Shown here: positions 60,800 through 64,000 of the stretch, one piece after another | Position numbering within the stretch: position 1 is the first letter of the stretch | Layout of the letters: every line of letters begins with the position of its first letter | From: Chaunax sp. Z400 | Taxonomy: Eukaryota > Chordata > Actinopteri > Lophiiformes > Chaunacidae | DNA length: 64,000 nt | Assembly: GCA_037577475.1 (NCBI GenBank) | Contig: CM075192.1 | Coordinates: 7,357,408 to 7,421,407 of the forward strand | Reading direction: 5' to 3' | Notes under the pieces: model-generated | Databases searched by the model: none | What the model saw: only the letters and a program-made list of their open reading frames with translations | What the model was told of the DNA's origin: nothing | Position numbers and translations under genes: made by a program

Positions 60800-61612
60800 C
60801 TCAAAACATTACCAGAAATTGTGTACAGATCCGTGCAACATGAGGCCGGACATAATCAGGCTGCAACATGAGGTGATAGACAGATGAATGCATGACAATA
60901 GGCGTCAGGATTGTGTAACAGTATCTCTGTGCATTCAAATTACCATCCATAAAATGGACTTGTGCTCATTTTCTGTAGCTTATGGTCAAACCATAGCCTC
61001 ACCGCTACATCAGGTATGGAGAGCACTTGTCCAAATTGCCAGATGCCATCGAAGGTTAATTTGATTTTTGAAGAGGGTTACGACAACAAACTGCAGTCAG
61101 GTCAAGACTCACGACCTTGGTGAAAAACATTCTTTGGTTGTGCAGACTAACTATTGCATCAACTGTCCAGGGTGATGGTTTCAGATCACTGTGCAGGTCG
61201 AGAAGCCGGATGTGGGGGTCCTGAGCTGGCGCGGTTACACATGGTCTGCAGTTGGATGTACTCAAACTACATTGGAGACGGTTTCCTCTATTTGAATGAC
61301 ACTTCAGTTCTAGGCAACAGTTCAGGTGGAAACTCCTGCAGCCAATGCGTGGCATTGTGTTGTGTGTTGAAATTGCACATTTTAGAGTGGCCTTTTATTG
61401 TGAGCAGTACAAAGCACACCTTTGTATTAATCATGTTTAATCAATATCCTGATTTGCCAAATCTGACAGCTGGATGGATTATCTCGGTAAAGGATAAATG
61501 CTCTCTAAAACAGATTTTTGACATATTCATGCTTGAAGAAAGAAGTCTTAAATCTTTTACTTCAACTTAAAAATGGGACCAAACCCAGAAGAGTTTTGTT
61601 TATATATAAATG
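60800..61612 (-). mobile_element. Tc1/mariner relic, second copy of the tlcd3a-intron family
   Basis: On minus, codons for the transposase N-terminal part are readable between about 61250 and 61080 (TAPAQDPHIRLLDLH, VSLHNQRMFFTKV, SLDLTAVCCRNPLQ). The subterminal blocks GTGGCCTTTTATTGTGAGCA and TGGATTATCTCGGTAAAGGA near 61.4-61.5 kb match the copy at 23095-24083. The central catalytic part is deleted and frames are broken. Confidence 0.8.
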
Positions 61613-62359
61613 TTTAATAATGATCCAGTGCTGGTGAATTTGTACCAGTGGGTGGTCAGTTTTCCCATCTATATAACTTAATTTCTAAATGCCAGAATAG
61701 AAAACAATACAGTGTGTGCTGTGAACTGTTGTGAAATGGTGACTAGACTTAAAAAGTATTTCTGGTGATCTCATGCATTTACCTGATTATTAAAATGCAG
61801 TTGTTGTTGTTGTTTTTATTTGACCACAGAAATTCAATATAAAGGCATGATTTGATCCAGATTCAGTGACATCCCTTATCTCTGCTATTTCTTTCTGCTA
61901 TTTTCAATACAATTCTTGGAGCTTTAATCCAGTGCATGGATGCTTATAAGGAGTCTTTATGAAATGATACAAAAATTACTCCCTTTGGACAGGTCATTTT
62001 ACAATATACAGTATGTTTAGACTTGTTGTTTTATTGACCATTTTGCTGCTTTATATTGAAGGTCACTGAGGCCCATCTCACAGCGAAAAAAATAGGGAAG
62101 AGATGAATATAAAGATCCACTTTACCTAAATGTAATATTACACCACATGCGGATCAGGTGAATGTACAATCAGAGACACAATAGAGATAACTCAAGAATG
62201 AATCATCCAGCAGGGCACGAAGCAAAACACATTTACATTCACTTTCACATTCACTCTTTGTGATGAGAACTGTGATAAAAACAAATACAAATAAATTAGG
62301 TCTAGCTTCTACAAAGTCTATTCCTATTTCTGACAGCTGCACACATCACTGGCTGGTTT

Positions 62360-62650
62360 TGTCTGAGCCAATCAGCAAATGGCTCACTGGGTGTGGGTTT
62401 TCTTTTTTTAGCTGCAGCACGAGGAGGAGCAGGACAGAAACTAATGACTGAAAATGGGAAAAATGCAGCAAGGTGTGGGAGGGAGAGAGATCAGACCACT
62501 TACTATAGTGACGTGAGTTTGTTAACTGTACGTCAAACAGGAGAGCCGTGTCACGCTGGACCGACCAATAGGATGCAGAGAAATGGGGCCACTTATGACA
62601 TCAATGCTGGCATGGGATGAGAATTGCCTACATGAGGGAGCTTTACAATG
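62360..62650. promoter_or_regulatory. Promoter-like patch with CCAAT boxes and a CRE-like site
   Basis: Two CCAAT motifs (62368-62372 in GAGCCAATCAGC; 62565-62569 in GACCAATAGG) flank a CRE-like TGACGTGA at 62509-62516 within about 200 bases, in otherwise AT-rich gene-free DNA. No downstream exon was recognised. It could be a promoter of a gene outside the window, an enhancer, or chance. Confidence 0.3.
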
Positions 62651-64000
62651 AGCAGACAGACGGAGTGAGCATACAGTGATACTGCAAAAAAAAAAAAGAA
62701 AGCCACATGCTTCATGCTTTATAATCTCTGTTTGGCACATTTTGCACAACCAAAAGCTTTTTCTCTCGGTTCACTTACATCACAGATGATCAGATAGTGA
62801 TTCATATTAAACATTAGACACTGTGCATATAGCATGTCTGTTCTGTAAATGTGCTGCTACGGCCTGAAAATTTGGTTTCCCAATTTCAGCAAAGAAATGT
62901 TCTTTGTAAAATCCCTCATATGAAAATCTAAAACATCTCATTCAGAATACTTTAATTCGACGTATGAATGGATTTAGGGATAAGCATAATTACAATGAGA
63001 TGTCCTTTTATTTCAATGTAATATAATAGGCATAACATTCAGATATGGATGTATAACATAAACAATAAAAATAAAAGAGTCATGTATGGTAAACTATGGA
63101 ACTACGGAATAGTAAAGGTCAAGAATGCAGCTTAAAACCCTTATTTTACATTTGTATAAAAATGTTGTCATGGATAAATAACTCATTAACTGATAACAAT
63201 ATCTAAATGACCAAATAATATGATTAAAGGTATAATTCTATGTGATTAAAGGTATAAATCAAGCCAATTTAATAGTATTTACAGTCATCATTTTCTTGAA
63301 ACAATTACGTATATTTAATTAGAAATTATTGTATTATATGTATTTAAAAACATTCTTATTTGTTTGGTGGTTTATTACTGGTTAATCATTGCTATCTTAT
63401 TAGTTGTATTATTAGCTATATTATTATAATACAGCTTGCAGATCATTACATGGTAACATTCAATTGTTTTTCCTTTTGAAATGCATATTGGAAATTGTGT
63501 AACAGACTGCAAATTTAATCAACAAAGCAAACCGAAGGCCTGGCCTTGCAAGGCATAGTGTGATAAGATACACTCCACCGGGCCAAGTGGACCAAAGCCA
63601 CACATGTTACAGCATACACCCCTTCTTTGGAATCCTTCAGTGGTATTTGATGGTTTATAGGTTACTATACAACATCTCAAGGATATGTTCTCTGCTCCAA
63701 CTATGAGATGCGTTTTTGCACGTGGACACAAATATAGATGCAAGACACACAAGCATTGCTTGTTTTTGAACACACATTTGCACACATATTCACACAAAGA
63801 CCATGGAGGAATCCAGGTAGTCAGATCATGTTTCCTTTCTCAACAAAGAACTCTTTTAGTGTCTATCTCTTTGCCTCTTACACAAATTACACACATATTC
63901 TGCCGCCTTCTACATTCCACAGTCATGTTACTCATCCAGGAAAGAGAGCTATTATCAGTATTCATGTATAAGTATTACTTGTACACTTTAATTGTCCTTA

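Larger units (their letters stand above)
44079..64000. other. About 20 kb without a recognised gene
   Basis: Reading both strands gave no exon of a known family and no consistent chain of spliced frames. The region holds the family B repeat at 44985, CA and TG microsatellites, a small foldback element at 54253, a repeat at 58741, a Tc1 relic at 60800 and a promoter-like patch near 62.4 kb. Long introns of a gene whose exons lie outside the window, or distal regulatory DNA, cannot be excluded. Confidence 0.55.

Overview
The window looks like AT-rich teleost fish genomic DNA, probably from a spiny-rayed fish. It has multi-exon genes with GT-AG introns, many degenerate Tc1/mariner elements, a tRNA-derived SINE, teleost LINE tails, and long CA, TA and TC microsatellites. 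Four vertebrate genes could be rebuilt exon by exon with consistent reading phase: tapbpl (minus, 5221-10786), gemin4 (plus, 11494-20274), tlcd3a/fam57a (minus, 22369-24863) and abhd15 (minus, 31140-42362). A fifth, small and unidentified single-pass membrane protein gene lies on the plus strand (28208-29124, possibly starting at 25309).

Layout. 1-5.2 kb: no gene, scattered repeats. 5.2-10.8 kb: tapbpl, an MHC class I peptide editor of the tapasin family, with a Tc1 relic and other repeats in its largest intron and a degenerate TATAG satellite in its first intron. 10.8-11.5 kb: short divergent promoter interval shared with gemin4, carrying an interferon-type IRF element on the tapbpl side and paired ETS-like sites on the gemin4 side. 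11.5-20.3 kb: gemin4, a subunit of the SMN complex for snRNP assembly, with a foldback element, a 1.5-kb Tc1-like element and a SINE in its introns. 20.3-22.3 kb: short intergenic region with repeats, then tlcd3a in convergent orientation. 25-29 kb: promoter-like sequence, a TA satellite and the small membrane gene. 31-42.4 kb: abhd15, whose 5' flank carries a TC-rich repeat block of about 1.1 kb. 44-64 kb: no convincing coding exon, only repeats, microsatellites and one promoter-like patch near 62.4 kb.

The genes do not form a pathway. From general knowledge, the gemin4/tlcd3a tail-to-tail pair matches the arrangement on human 17p13.3, while ABHD15 (17q11.2) and TAPBPL (12p13) lie elsewhere in human. 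I saw no undescribed multi-gene system. The most useful leads are the KKPY dilysine tail on a TAPBPL-type protein, its close IRF element, the altered nucleophile elbow of Abhd15, and the Cys/Lys-rich small membrane protein. All exon models come from reading the sequence; no alignment or expression data were available.
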